A DNA stretch of 64,000 nt from Siphonodentalium dalli (taxonomy: Eukaryota; Mollusca; Scaphopoda; Gadilida; Siphonodentaliidae). The position numbers were made by a program, and so were the translations under genes. The stretch spans positions 93,121,345 through 93,185,344 of the forward strand of contig CP136061.1 in NCBI GenBank assembly GCA_032622095.1, given 5' to 3'. Positions 22,460 to 34,144 of the stretch are shown in pieces; position 1 is the first letter of the stretch; each line of letters opens with the position of its first letter. A model generated the notes under the pieces. It did not search any database. It was not told the origin of the DNA and was given only the letters and a program-made list of their open reading frames with translations.

Positions 22460-22566
22460 AGATAATCTGCTTAGAATCGCCACATTTTGAGTCGATAATG
22501 TAATGCAAATGACAGCGTTTTTGGAATTATCGACTGATAATGAGGCGATTATAAGCAGATTATGTG
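22460..22566. mobile_element. hairpin MITE, about 107 bp
   Basis: Arms 'agataatctgcttagaatcg' and 'cgattataagcagattat', with a second inner inverted pair (gtcgataatg/attatcgac). Confidence 0.6.
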
Positions 22567-22569
22567 CGG

Positions 22570-23035
22570 AAAATGACACAAATAACCCACCTCATGACTG
22601 TTCAGGTGTACGTTCTTTAACCAGTGTTTTCACTGTGTCCCGCATAAAGCGAAATAACGGATATTTCAGAATCAAATAATCGCGTTATGTACCTATTTCA
22701 CATAATAGGTCGATTATGTACGTATTTGCGCGAAGATATGTTGCATCTGCATCTTTTGCAATATATACCTTTGACATCGATATTCTCCCAATATCCAGTT
22801 TCGATGGGTATTCGATTATGTTTCTATCTAAACATCACTAATGTAACTACATCTTTCTTCGTTATCGTTTTTAGATTTCCCACAAGACCGAACTCAGATT
22901 TGTAAATTATATAATTGGAGGCTTTTCCCATTGTAAAACATGCATGTGTGGTTGCCACATTGGAGCACACACCCGCGATGCAGGACGTATTGCCTCAAGC
23001 ACGCGTTATATAAAACGCACATATATCACATGAAA
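22570..23035. other. no recognisable feature
   Basis: AT-rich, with a 72-codon frame of no recognisable family. Confidence 0.4.
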
Positions 23036-23092
23036 CCTCTATGTTTATATATATATATATAGATAGATAGATATATATTATACTAGCAGGTG

Positions 23093-23872
23093 ACCCGACT
23101 TCGTCCGGGCTTTGACCTTGAATTGACCATTTTGAAGGTCAAGGTCAGGTCGGGGTAACGATTTGACCCGTCCAAAACACTCCCCCGACAAAAGTATCCC
23201 TAGATATCAAATTTCGTCGAAATCCGTTATTTAATTTAATTTGAGTTAATTCTGCCTTTTTAATGAAGAGAAATGATGGTACCCGTCCCGTGATGGTAGC
23301 CGTCCCTAAAAGAGGTACGTTTGTGTGCGTTAATTTTTTAATTTAATTTGAGTTAATTCTGCCTTTTTAATCAAGAGAAATGATGGTACCCGTCCCGTGA
23401 TGGTACCCGTCCTTAAAAGAGGTACGTTTGTGGGTACCCGTTTCAAGGTGATGATCACCTCTGGCGGAAAAACTTACCCGATGAAAATCTCCCCCGTTCA
23501 TTGGAACCCCTAAGTACGAAGACAGACATAAGAATCACACAACACGCTGATGTCTGGATACAGACACACTCACATCTGGTCCCAGACATACGAATCACAC
23601 TACAGGCATACGCTCATTATCAACGACACTGTGGATACGAACGCTCTTTAACTATCAACGCGATTGACTCCACAGTGCCAATGACGGTCATTTTGGTGAC
23701 TGGGAGTGGATAAGGGGTGCTGGGAGCTTCTCCAAAACTGCGATAAACACTGCCCGTGTGTTTTTAACCTTAGATTGGAAGTTTGAGCTCAATCGGTCAA
23801 GCCGTTTTCCCGGCCATAGCTAACAGACAAACAAACAAACAAACAAACAGAAGTCCCAAGATATATATTAGA
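23093..23872 (-). mobile_element. Helitron-like element (B-related), minus strand
   Basis: On the minus strand it starts TCTAATATATATCTTGGGAC with (TTTG)n, continues with 'gctatggccgggaaaacgg', and ends with the hairpin 'gcccggacgaagtcgggt' followed by 'cacctgCTAG'. Inside, about 100 bp is tandemly duplicated (about 23232-23332 and 23339-23432, each with 'ttgagttaattctgcctttt' and 'aaaagaggtacgtttgtg'). No Rep/helicase is encoded. Confidence 0.72.
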
Positions 23873-24267
23873 TCACTAAAAAAACATTAAATGTTTCCTT
23901 GTATCTCACTGGTGATGAACAGGCGCGTGCTTCGCGGGACACTTGGTATCGCGCCAACAAAATGAACGCGTTGTGAATCAAATTTTCAAACTCGTTTCAA
24001 ACAATCTTACATGCATATCCCAACATAATTCGTTGGGGATCCTCTTTATGTGTACATGTAGGTGGACAAGGTATTACGAATATGCATGTGAAATAGATAT
24101 TTATATTTATATATAATTGAATGGTTGAAAGTTCAAACGTCAAGTTTTATATATAGGTAAGATGTGAATAAACAAATTGCATGGCTGTATAATGAGGCCT
24201 TTCGCGACTTTTGGCCAATCTATATGTTCGCAACTTAACATTTTAAAGAAATAATTATTATCTATTT

Positions 24268-24725
24268 GTGACCCGCCATATCAAATCCAGTCGTAAGTCG
24301 GGATTTTTTTTACCCTGTGCCAATGCATTCTCTTATATGTGTGAGTCGACCATAGGTCGCCTCGCATATATAAGAGAATGCATTGGCCTAACAATTTTTT
24401 TTCATTTTTTTTAAATAAATGTTTCTTACAATTTTTAGGACATAAAATAAAAAACATCCATTACCCTGCAGGGAGCCCCACACATATATAGAAGCATATA
24501 GAAGAGTGTCGTCTGCTCATGTTTGTCTGGGGCTCTGTATGGGTGAAATTATAAAATTGTCAAAGAATACAAGAAAAAATTATTAAAATTGTAAAAAATT
24601 GTTAGGCCAATGCATTCTCTTATATATGCGAGGCGACCTATGGTCGACTCGCATATATAAGAGAATGCATTGGCACAGGGTAAAAAAAATCCCGACTTAC
24701 GACTGGATTTGATATGGCGGGTCAC
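24268..24725. mobile_element. MITE with GTGACCC ends and the double-hairpin core
   Basis: Outer inverted ends begin GTGACCCGCCATATCAAATC and run about 60 bp. Inside lie two inverted copies of a hairpin of about 67 bp (arms ccaatgcattctcttat, loop with 'tcgaccataggtcgc'), around a spacer of about 200 bp holding a further inverted pair (gggagccccacaca / tctggggctc). The same core occurs in elements with quite different outer ends at 39.8, 44.3 and 53.1 kb. Confidence 0.8.
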
Positions 24726-24729
24726 ATTT

Positions 24730-25100
24730 ATGAAATAGGTCCATAAATACTTGAACTACCTTTATACGTGTTATATGTCTCAGAAAGCGTCATAAAAAAA
24801 ACACATTGAACATGATATTTGGGTCCCAAACAAAAACATCCATTTGCACGGCATGGAACGGAAAAGAGCGTCCCGAGTTAGCCTATTCCTTATATGTTAG
24901 ACATAAAGAGCGTTTGTTTCAATTATGTGCGAAAAATTGAAAACAGCTGGAAAATGACTGCTACCATGAAAAGCATGTCTCAGAGCATAAGAAGTCGATA
25001 TATCACTATTTCGTATATATTTGCAACATGCAATCTTACACGTCTTTCCAAATTACATAGACATACTTTGGAAGCTCGAAATAGTCACGTCCGTTTAAGG
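24730..25100 (-). repeat. dispersed repeat family X, copy 3
   Basis: Inverse of copies 1 and 2: 'ggaacggaaaagagcgt', 'aaagagcgtttgtttc', 'gaaaacagctggaaaatgac'. It abuts the MITE ending at 24725. Confidence 0.62.
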
Positions 25101-25104
25101 GGAT

Positions 25105-26320
25105 ACTGTACTCAAATGTTGTTGTTGGTTTCTATAGTTTCTGAGTCGTAGAATAAGGTAAAAACATTTCCATTATTTGAAAGTCTGTTGAGTACGAAGT
25201 AGTGTTACGGATGGCAAATTTACCGGAACGCAAAAATACAAATTGTCGTTGTCGAGTAATTTATATGCATACTATAGTCACATATACTCATTTAAGTTAT
25301 TGTATAGTCACTAGTCAATGAGTGGCTTGAGTTTTCCCCCCGTATCAGCATAATGTTTTAAACGATCGAGTGTGCCATGGGTTTACCAATCCACTATCCC
25401 TCAATTAATTTGATTATGTCTTGTACATGGAATTTCATAATTTATTTTATGGCTTAATTTATTAACGTTCACAGAATACATCTTCGACTCAAGTTACATA
25501 TTTTTCTATATATTATCGATATTAGATCGTTGTTATTACCTGTATAAAAATTCTGCCGATCTTCTAAGAACTAACGAAACTTGGTTTTAATTAAATTCCC
25601 TCTGCATATTGAAAGTGAATACACATACATTTCCGTTCCTGCATGTGATCAGCTCCACGTGTTTCATATCATGCATGCTGCAATCAATACAATCCGGTTC
25701 TGCTTTGGAATCCAAGTTTGGATGTCATGTGCGATATTTTGTAACCATGCAGTATATTTGGAGTGGCGAGTCTGTTTTTGCTTGATTACTAGTTGTGTAT
25801 TGGTTTCTATACCTTAGTATGTAGCTTATTGGATATAGTTGTGTTAATCGTGCATAGAATGTGGAATTCCGACTGCTAAAAATGAAGCGGAGAACAGAAA
25901 TAACGCTATACAAAATATGCACCCCTTTCTCAATGTAAACAAATAATTGAAAACAGATGGATTTTCTAGCCTGTATGGTTCATACTACGGACAAAGTAAA
26001 CAAAGTCTAATGTAATGTACATGTATCTTACCATGCTGCCATACATTTTGTTCATTAAAAGTTGTTCCGTGGGCTTCATTTTGTGTTTTAAATTACGATT
26101 CGCGTGCACTCGATCAAAAATACAATGCCCCGCACTCAGCACAAACTTTCGATCGCAAAGCTGGCATGTTTATGGGTAAGATAACTATTAACGGAATTAA
26201 TATTTAGATGTAAATGATGCTACACAAGCAATTAAATCACATAATTGAATGTGAGACGACATGTTTTACAAGTTTGTCATGAACATGATATTCCGATTCG
26301 TTTACGGACCCATTAAAATT
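25105..26320. other. no recognisable feature
   Basis: AT-rich; 65-78 codon frames without family resemblance. Confidence 0.4.
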
Positions 26321-26328
26321 GTGAAGCT

Positions 26329-26771
26329 TAAATATACTCAATCCGATTCGATGGTCCCCATATCATCAGATTCCAACAACAGCATTTTTTTAAATGCCGC
26401 TTCAGTTATCAGAATCGAGTTATTGCCCAAAATAATGCTAACCATGCACGGTCAACTGTAATATAAAATTTCCCAAAAGCTGTTATTTATCAACATTTTG
26501 TTCAACGAAATTTTACAGGTTTGTCATATATCTGACAAAAAATCCACATTGATTTTAGAGCTATCCATCTTCGTCCGCAATTTGGTCCGATACCGTCTTC
26601 GCGTCGACAGTTTACTGGGACACTTAAAAGTATCGGTGTTGAAAAATAATTGATTTCAAAAATCACTCTGAGCTTTGATGTGTGGGTTCCTCGACTCGAA
26701 TCAAATATGTTTACCCCCAAGCCAAGGAAATAGTAATTTGCGAGCGTTAATTTGGATTATGCATCTTTAAT
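26329..26771. mobile_element. MITE of the AAAGGTACTC family, full-length copy
   Basis: Left end 'tactcaatccgattcgatgg', then 'ccatatcatcagattcc' and 'aaaatttcccaaaa', to 'gggttcctcgactcgaatca' and a right end with 'tttggattatgcatcttta'. Same order as 55175-55582. Confidence 0.7.
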
Positions 26772-27016
26772 ACCATTGCTAATTAGTCTGGCAGTCAGAT
26801 CATTGTTGGTGTGTTCTTGTGACGAAAAACCATTCTAACAGATGCGCCAAAAATCGGATTCAGTAATTTGTCATTACTTGAGAATGAGAAAAAGCATTGT
26901 AAAACAGCATAATTTATGTCGTGCTGATGAACCGGGCGACATAACGCCGAACCGGACATCAAACGATTAACCTGATTGTATCGATTGTATCGACTCGAGC
27001 CTGGCGGGTATTGTTA

Positions 27017-27335
27017 CCGATGCACCTAAGCCAGACCATGCGCACGGGTATAGATATTAAACAATATGTGATCCTCCGTAGGATAGGGTATCATATAATA
27101 TGTGATCCTCGTCTCGGGAGTCACTCGTGGCTCAATGCAGGCAGAATCATATATCAAAATGAGAGGATATCGCCGTTATTTAGTAAAGGGACATTCTTTA
27201 TAGAGTTATTACCCTTCATAGAAAATCACTAAAAACAGATAAAGATCGCATATCAAAACCTATGTTATCTTCCGTAGGATCAGATATCGTTTATAGTCTA
27301 CACTCGTGCGCGTTAGGTGCCTAAGCTGTGCAAAT
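27017..27335. mobile_element. fold-back carrying the GGTAATAACTC tract
   Basis: Arms 'tgcacctaagccagaccatg...gtgatcctccgtaggat' and the inverse on the right ('atcttccgtaggatcagat', 'taggtgcctaagctgtgca'). The interior holds the inverse of 'gggtaataactctataaaga', also present at 11.03 and 57.03 kb. Confidence 0.5.
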
Positions 27336-27497
27336 CTTACATAAATAACGGGAACTTGTTTGTTGTAAACGTGTTGCTTCCTACTGGTGTAGATAATGTG
27401 TACCACCCTTGTTAAGTGCATGATCCTGCAAATGTGCTATGGTGCCGATTGGTCCTGCTGAATTGCTATGCCTGAATTTAGTGTGACTGAAATTTTT

Positions 27498-27876
27498 GCA
27501 GAATGAGGTCCCCAGAGGGTGGATTTAGTGACGTTGTCCGGAACAGCGGCCAAGCAGCACCAAAGTCACCCTCTGTGGACCTCATTCTGCTTAGACATCA
27601 ACTGCTATAGGAGACAAATACTCAGATTGTAGTTCCCAAATTGTGAATATTGTGGTATACACCCATTGGGAACCTCGATTATGCCAATTTGGGGGTATAT
27701 AGAAATTAAACTAAAAAAGAAATAGAATCTATGTGAAGAAGAAATTTTATAATAAAGACATTTCCAGAGAAGATGAGGCCTAAGCAGAATGAGGCCCACA
27801 GAGGGTGAATTTGGTGATGCTAGCCCGCTATGCGGGACAGCGTCACTAATTTCACCCTCTGAGGACCTCATTCTGG
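27498..27876. repeat. pair of related hairpins
   Basis: Two palindromes of about 93 bp (27498-27590 and 27784-27876). Both have arms 'gcagaatgaggtccccagag' / 'ctctgtggacctcattctg', with slightly different loops ('gtccggaacagcggcc' and 'agcccgctatgcgggac'). About 190 bp of ordinary sequence separates them. Confidence 0.7.
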
Positions 27877-27889
27877 AAATGACAGACAC

Positions 27890-28785
27890 ACTAAACTCAG
27901 GCGAGGAAGGTCATGCACCCACTAGCCACCTTGTTCACTAGATATGGACAACGCACCAGGGACCATCACTCGTGAATTACCTATCAGCGATTTTGAATTT
28001 TTATTTTAAATTTTGGGAATTGACCGAGGAATTTATCGGCTAGTTGCATGGAAAAGACTATAGAAATCGGGGAGCTAAATGTGTTCCAGTCGGGGAGCGA
28101 GTGCACCGTGGAGGTGAAGGTAACTGAAGAATGACCTTCACCTGATACATTATTAAAGGATGGCACCGTATCTATTTGAATTGTACATCATGTCTAAATA
28201 ATTTTAACTGGTGAATAATTAATGGGGCAATGGATTTTTGTGAGTGGGAAATTTATTTAACTGGCTGTTGTAGTTCTCTATTTTTTCCAGATGAAATGTG
28301 GCTGTGGGATAGCCCTGTCGTACACTTGGGGATTTATTTTAAAAAGTAAACCCATGACCTATGATTTTTCTTGCATTTTCGTGATCAACTGGTGGCAATC
28401 TAGCTGTGTAAAACATCACTGGACTGGCCTGTTGGCTTCAGTTCGGTGAATTTGGCCGAAACTTTAACACTGCCACCTATCTGAAACCATTTAGTTCAAT
28501 GATTCCCTTTGACGTGACGTATTGGCGCAATATATTATCCGGTCAATGTCCCAGCCATACAGTCCATTCACTTGAAAGAATATGTCCTTATTCCCGAATG
28601 TCGTACATGAGTTTATCACATACTTTGCCCATAAAAGCAGTTTCATAATTATCGATAAGAGACACGTTTAATATCAGCGCGTGCGATGACGTCACATCGT
28701 TCTTCAAATGACTTGCGATCGCTGCGGTTTTTATCGTTGTTTTCGATGGATATTTCTCATTGCTTCGCGTTTATTTGATCATGTG
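27890..28785. other. no recognisable feature
   Basis: No coding or repeat signal identified. Confidence 0.4.
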
Positions 28786-28789
28786 ATAA

Positions 28790-28937
28790 AAAGTATCTCA
28801 CACTCGTCCTATTTTATACGTAATTTATCAACCTCGTCCACTAAATTCTATTTGAGCCTCGGTAAACCTCGGCTCAAATCGAATTTAGTGAACTCGGTTG
28901 ATAAATTCCGTATAAAATAGAAACTCATGTGAGATCC
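28790..28937. mobile_element. hairpin MITE, about 148 bp
   Basis: Arms 'attttatacgtaatttatca' and 'tgataaattccgtataaaat', with inner 'cgtccactaaattctatttg' and its inverse. A second copy of the family is at 36620-36702. Confidence 0.72.
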
Positions 28938-28944
28938 TCTATAT

Positions 28945-29660
28945 AATAATCGGTACAGCTTAGTTTTCACGAATGCAAGGTTTATATATACAGTAGTGTA
29001 ATTTACCCACAATCCCAATAAAACCATTATACTAGGTCGCTTGCTTGTGACTCTATTATATATTGACATCTGCGCCAGAGATTTAGCATTCAATCATTTT
29101 TTTCAATCCGTATGTCTGATTGTTTTATTTAACGTAAGAGCCGATGGCTAGACATCCGACATGTGGTGTAATTGCTTAGTCTCTTGATTAATCAAATTGG
29201 TCTTCTAAATGGTCGGTGAGCAATTAATCTTCGTAAGCAACTGATGGGATATGTTGAAAGTTTCGGAGCCATCAGTTTAGCCGAAAGTCTGTATGATATC
29301 ACACCGATTGGTCAGAGAAACCATGAGATCAGACGAGGTACGTAAACTTATTGCATGGTGTATCGCCCTTGACAAGACCGCTTCAGTTGGATACATTTTG
29401 CCGGGACTAACTTTTTAACAACTGCGATATAATGCTAAAATGCCACATAATAGTGATTTAAAGCAATTTTAAAAAGTGGGTCGGATCCGGATCCAGAATC
29501 CCGGTTAAAGTTTGTCCCCATGTTGCCGACATTGTGCGGACTTCAGCGTTAATCGTATATTACACCGAGCGAACAGCGCTACAATTGCCCATAGTCATCC
29601 ATCAAAATATCAAACAAGAAAAACCATGGTAACACCATCAAGTTCATATTATTAGGCATA
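28945..29660. other. no recognisable feature
   Basis: No gene or repeat recognised. Confidence 0.4.
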
Positions 29661-29669
29661 TATATATTA

Positions 29670-30324
29670 CTAGCAGGTGGACCCGACTTCGTCCGGGCTA
29701 TTTCCCCTCTGCTTTTCGGCGAATTGCGCGATTTGACCTTGAATTGTCAGGTGGGGTCACGATTTGACCCGTCCAAAACACTGCCCGGACAAAAGTACCC
29801 AACAAAAGTACCCGTCGAAATCCATCCGGTTTTACCCGATTTGACCTCGAATTGATCATTTTGAACGTCAAGGTCAGGTCGGGGCCAAGACTCGACCCGT
29901 CCAAAACACCCAGTGGACAAAAGTAACCCTACGTATCAAATTTCGTCGAAATCCCATCAAAATTCGCGATTTGACCTTGAATTTACCCGATTTCAAGGTC
30001 AAGGTCACGTCGCACGGGCAAACGAATAGGCTTACGACACTCCCCTTACGAAAGTATTATCCTAGACACTAATTTTCATCGAAATCCCGTGACACTCGGG
30101 CGTTTGACCTTGAAATGATCCGATATCAAGGTCAAGGTCACGTCGCACGGGAAAATTAATAGGCCCATGCCAGTCCACGGCCGAAAGTACCCCCACAAAC
30201 CAAGTTTAATCGAAATCGGTTCGGTCGTTTTCGAGTCCATCGCGAACACACAGACAGACACACCCTCACACACACACACTCACACACACCCACACACACA
30301 CGCACCCTCACATACACACACACA

Positions 30325-30358
<34 letters not shown>

Positions 30359-30385
30359 CACACCCCCATCCACCCACACACAGTC
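29670..30385 (-). mobile_element. Helitron-like element (B-related), minus strand
   Basis: The minus-strand 3' end is 'gcccggacgaagtcgggtcc' followed by CTAG (29670-29673), as in the 23.1 kb element. The body repeats 'ttgaccttgaat...aaggtcaaggtca' phrases about every 100-120 bp. The 5' side runs into a (CA)n/(TCACAC)n microsatellite at 30248-30380 and its exact terminus is not clear. Frames in the CA tract are artefacts. Confidence 0.6.
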
Positions 30386-30635
30386 TAACGCCGTGTGTCA
30401 ATTGGGGTCTTTTACGTCGAAACTACAACCGGGTTCTACCCTTTCCGCTGTACCTACCACCTAGAAAATTCGGAAGTAGATACCGAAGGACAACTCAAGC
30501 GTTTGTAGGCAAGAATAAAACCAGTAAGTCAGTCATTTAACTTTGTGTTTTTATAATCATAACTGGGTTCATGTGTGACACATGTGTATGACAAATGGGA
30601 AGTCATATGTAAATAAATGGCATTGCGCTTATGTG

Positions 30636-31275
30636 CACCGCAGTTCAATTGCGCTTCAGTTCAGCGCAAAGTCGCCACACCGCAGTGCAATTGCGCTTCA
30701 GCGTGGTGCAATGTAGCCGAACCACAGCGCAATTGCGCTTGAGTGTAGCGTAATGTCGCCGCACCGCAGTCCAATTGTGATTGAGTGCATAGCAATGTCG
30801 CGACATAGCAGTGCAATTGCGCTCGAGCGCAGCGCAATGTCGCCCCACTTGAGTGCAGCGCAATGTCGCGGCGCCGCAGTTGCGCTTGAGCGCAGCGCAA
30901 TTTTGCCGCACCGCAGTTGCGCTTGAGCGCAGCGCAATTTCGCCGCACCGCAGTGCACGTGAGTGCAGCGCAATGTCGCGGCACCGCAGTGCAATTGCGC
31001 TTGAGCGCAGCGCAATTGCGCTTCAGTGCATCGCAATGTCGTCACACCTCAGTGCAATTGCGCTTCAGTGCAATGCAGCGCAATCGTGACCACTGTGCAA
31101 TTTTGTCCCTCAGCGCAATAGTCCAAGCGTGTGCATTTGACCGCCGAAACTACGCTGGTACTCGTTCGTTGGTTACAGTGATCTCGCTGGATCGCTTATG
31201 CACAGCGCAATTTTGCTTACTTTTAGCGCAATTTGACTCGAGCAAAGCGCGATTGCACTTGAGTGCAATTGTTCG
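30636..31275. repeat. GC-rich tandem repeat, about 42 bp unit, built on a palindrome
   Basis: About ten degenerate units of the type 'gtgcaattgcgcttgagtgc' + 'agcgcaatgtcgcggcaccg', densest at 30636-31085 and trailing to about 31275. Unit lengths vary. Many units contain 'ttgcgcttgagcgcaa', a near-perfect palindrome. Periods divisible by three keep several frames open on both strands (up to 121 codons), so these frames are not genes. Related palindromes recur at 59.8-60.2 kb. Confidence 0.8.
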
Positions 31276-31289
31276 TAATTAGTTCAGTA

Positions 31290-33050
31290 GTCAAATGAGT
31301 CTGCGTGCATGGTATGTAGGCATTGTGAATTATCATACATAGAAATAATGATAACCGTTTCCGCAAAAGATATATGCGAAAATAACACAACGCAAACGTG
31401 CCTACTTCACAATCAAATTAATCCAGTTAAATAGCCCAGGGTGTGCCCTTTCCAACGATGCATAGCACGATAGCGTGCGTTATGCCGGTCTTTAGTTATG
31501 GCGTTTTGTAATAACGAGCCTGCCTTTTAGCTGCATATAATTTCCCTCCAGACAAATTGCTTAACGAATATGCCCCTGTTAGGCTGACGCTGATTCAATA
31601 GATTCCCGTCTCGCAAAGAATTGGCCGCACATAAATTTTAGCGGCATGTCATTTCGCTCGAGATAACTGATTGAACCAATCTACCCTAATAAGGCGACGA
31701 GCTTCCAGGTTTTGCATCGCGCAAAAACAATTGGCCGCCTGCTAGCTAATCTGATTCAACATAGGATCGCAGGGTTTTTATTGAAATGTTTTGTCACCGT
31801 TGGCGTCAGCGAGGTAATTCGATTATATGTCCATCTTAACATGGGTCGACATGGTGGGAGAATTCGAGATCCGACCTCAACCAAATTTGTTGTCAAGTTG
31901 ATGTGGGGGGTTTACATGACCTTGACACTAAAATAACCTTGACCTTTGTTGAAAGTCATCTCACTTAAGGGGCTATTTTGCTAGATATGTGTTGCGATGT
32001 ACGCGCTTATGTCAATATCCAGAGGCCTCGTATAGCTGTATCAAGGAGGCTCCTACATACTTTAGTCTGTATCTGACGAACAGACACATGGGACTACGAT
32101 ATAAACTTAAACTAGACCTGCATAGAGAATAACATAGGAGTTGAGTGAAATTGTGGGTAAAATCGCGATTTGGAGATGCGAATGTTAACGGAGCTGTTTA
32201 TTGAATACATTGTGTTCTGTCCGTGTCATACATACCCGACCCGGTGAACTATACAACGTACGCCGAAACCTACCATATTCCACATATGAAAGTTTTTTTT
32301 CTATTGGCACAATTAGGATCTCGGATACACAATAGTTGATAGGATCACACACCAAAAATGTAAAAAAAAACAGACGAGTTATCCAAACGGGCTCAACTGG
32401 ACTTTTCGTTTTCTACCTATAATTTGAGCTCTCGCGAACCCGTTTGAACGCTGTTTACAACCGGGCTCGCGGGACAAACGGGCTCGAGCCCGATTAGAAG
32501 GTTTAAAGTCTGGAATATAAGCCCCATTGTAGGCGATTGTTAACTCACCCCCCCCCCCCCACACACACACCCTCACACACAGAGATCCCAAAATATATAA
32601 TAGATAATATAAAATATATCAGTTTCATGAATGACCGCCTCAGAATTCCGTTTAAACTACTAATCCTTCAAATTATTACAAAAACTACGGCTTATTACTG
32701 CATGTTTCTCATTCGGGACACCAGACAGACTCTAAATGCGGACCAAAAATCTACTAAACGAATATAATACACTTGCGATACTTTGCAATACATTTAGTCT
32801 ACATTCCAACTGAGATATGTCTCATACTTCGTCAGCAATGTTAGCTGTTATATTTCATTGTGCTCCCGCCATACAATCTTCAAGAGTGGTCCAGCTATTG
32901 TTCATACATAAACGTCGAAAGCAATTAATGCGGTCATAAAAGTTACATACTGTAACAATGAGACAATCAGATCCGGATATGGCAAACATAAAGAGCGTTA
33001 TTTGTTACTGTTTTCCTGATAATAATAAATAATAAAGAGCGTTTATATCA
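31290..33050. other. no gene recognised; one poly-C/(CA)n tract
   Basis: Ordinary AT-rich sequence. 31840-31960 has 'tgaccttgacactaaa'-type phrases like the Helitron bodies, perhaps an old fragment. 32548-32580 is poly-C followed by (CA)n. Confidence 0.4.
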
Positions 33051-33129
33051 TTTGTGTGTGATTAACCAATAGAATTGCGCTGTGTTATATGTATACAGAA
33101 ACACAACTTCTGTAACACGAGCAGGCTCT

Positions 33130-33531
33130 TGTTTACGTACACCATCGTACGTCTTGACGACAATATACTATTTATGCGCTGATTTAAATATGTTTGGCAT
33201 ATGAACAAAACTATATATATTATAATATTCCTTCTGTTGGTCGCAAGTTGAACAAATATGAATATTTCTGCAACGAACGCCGCCCGTGCCTTTAACTGAT
33301 GCTGATGGTAACATATATAGCAAACTGAACGACTTGTATGTTTGGCATATAATACCAAATACCATTTTAACTTACAGGCACGGGCGGCCTTCGTTGCAGA
33401 AATATTCATATTTGTTCAAATCGCCATCAACAGAAGGAATATTAAAATATATATAGTTTCGTTCATATGCCAAACATAATCAGCGCGTAAACAGTATATT
33501 GTTTTCAAGACGGACGGTGGTGTATGTAAAT
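33130..33531. mobile_element. fold-back element, about 400 bp
   Basis: Arms of about 160-180 bp: 'atatttctgcaacgaacgcc' at about 33260 and its near-inverse at about 33389; outer 'tatgtttggcatatgaac' and 'gttcatatgccaaacat'; outermost 'tacaccatcgtacgtcttga' and 'caagacggacggtggtgta'. The overlapping 65 and 115 codon minus frames are products of this structure. Confidence 0.75.
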
Positions 33532-33737
33532 AAGAGAAATAAGTTTTGCTTCTGTATTTTTTGCTTTTGTTTACATAACAAAGGGAAAAAATTGACAATA
33601 ACATACTGTTTATGCCATATTTCTGATTGACATAAGAACAAAGTCTCTCTATATTTTACTATTCTTTCTGTTTATGGCGGTTTTTGACGGAGGTGAATAT
33701 TTTAACAGCATACCCACGCCAACACCGCCCGTATCTT

Positions 33738-33850
33738 TAAAGGTACTCAATCCGATTAAGCACCCTAAATTACTATTTCCTTGGCTTTGGGGGTAAAAAC
33801 TATTTGATTCGAGTCAAGGAATCCACCCATCAAAGCTCAGAGTAACTAGA
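33738..33850. mobile_element. MITE of the AAAGGTACTC family, one end only
   Basis: AAAGGTACTCAATCCGATTA through 'gggggtaaaaactatttgat' to 'catcaaagctcagagtaac'. Solo terminal fragment. Confidence 0.68.
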
Positions 33851-34002
33851 ATGCACTCAGAGAGATGCCAACGTGCGCAAAAATGTAATACAAAATAATT
33901 ATAAAAATAATTTCACTGTATTTTACTTAATTTATTTAATTTAATTTAATTTAATGTTAGCAAAAAAAGACAATTACAATCTTCAATAATTTTATTTTAT
34001 TA

Positions 34003-34141
34003 ACAGTGTGGTGTTTTGTGATTTCGGAAAGGTACATGGCGAATATACTGTGGTAAATTTAGTTAATGGGCGACGGCGGACCCTGAGGCCATTAACGGAT
34101 ATGTGTACATTTCCGAAATCACAAAACACCACACTGTTATC
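34003..34141. mobile_element. hairpin MITE, about 139 bp
   Basis: Arms 'aacagtgtggtgttttgtga' and 'tcacaaaacaccacactgtt', extending to 'tttcggaaaggtaca' and 'tgtacatttccgaaa'. A degraded relative of one arm is at 34576-34615. Confidence 0.75.
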
Positions 34142-34144
34142 CCC

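Noticed and set aside
30645-31282. Open frames of 78-121 codons on both strands
   Set aside because: They follow the 42 bp-type tandem repeat, overlap in all frames and consist of repeated short peptides. The openness comes from repeat period and low stop content.
33062-33604. Minus-strand frames of 115, 65 and 62 codons
   Set aside because: They span the arms and loop of a fold-back element; no family resemblance.
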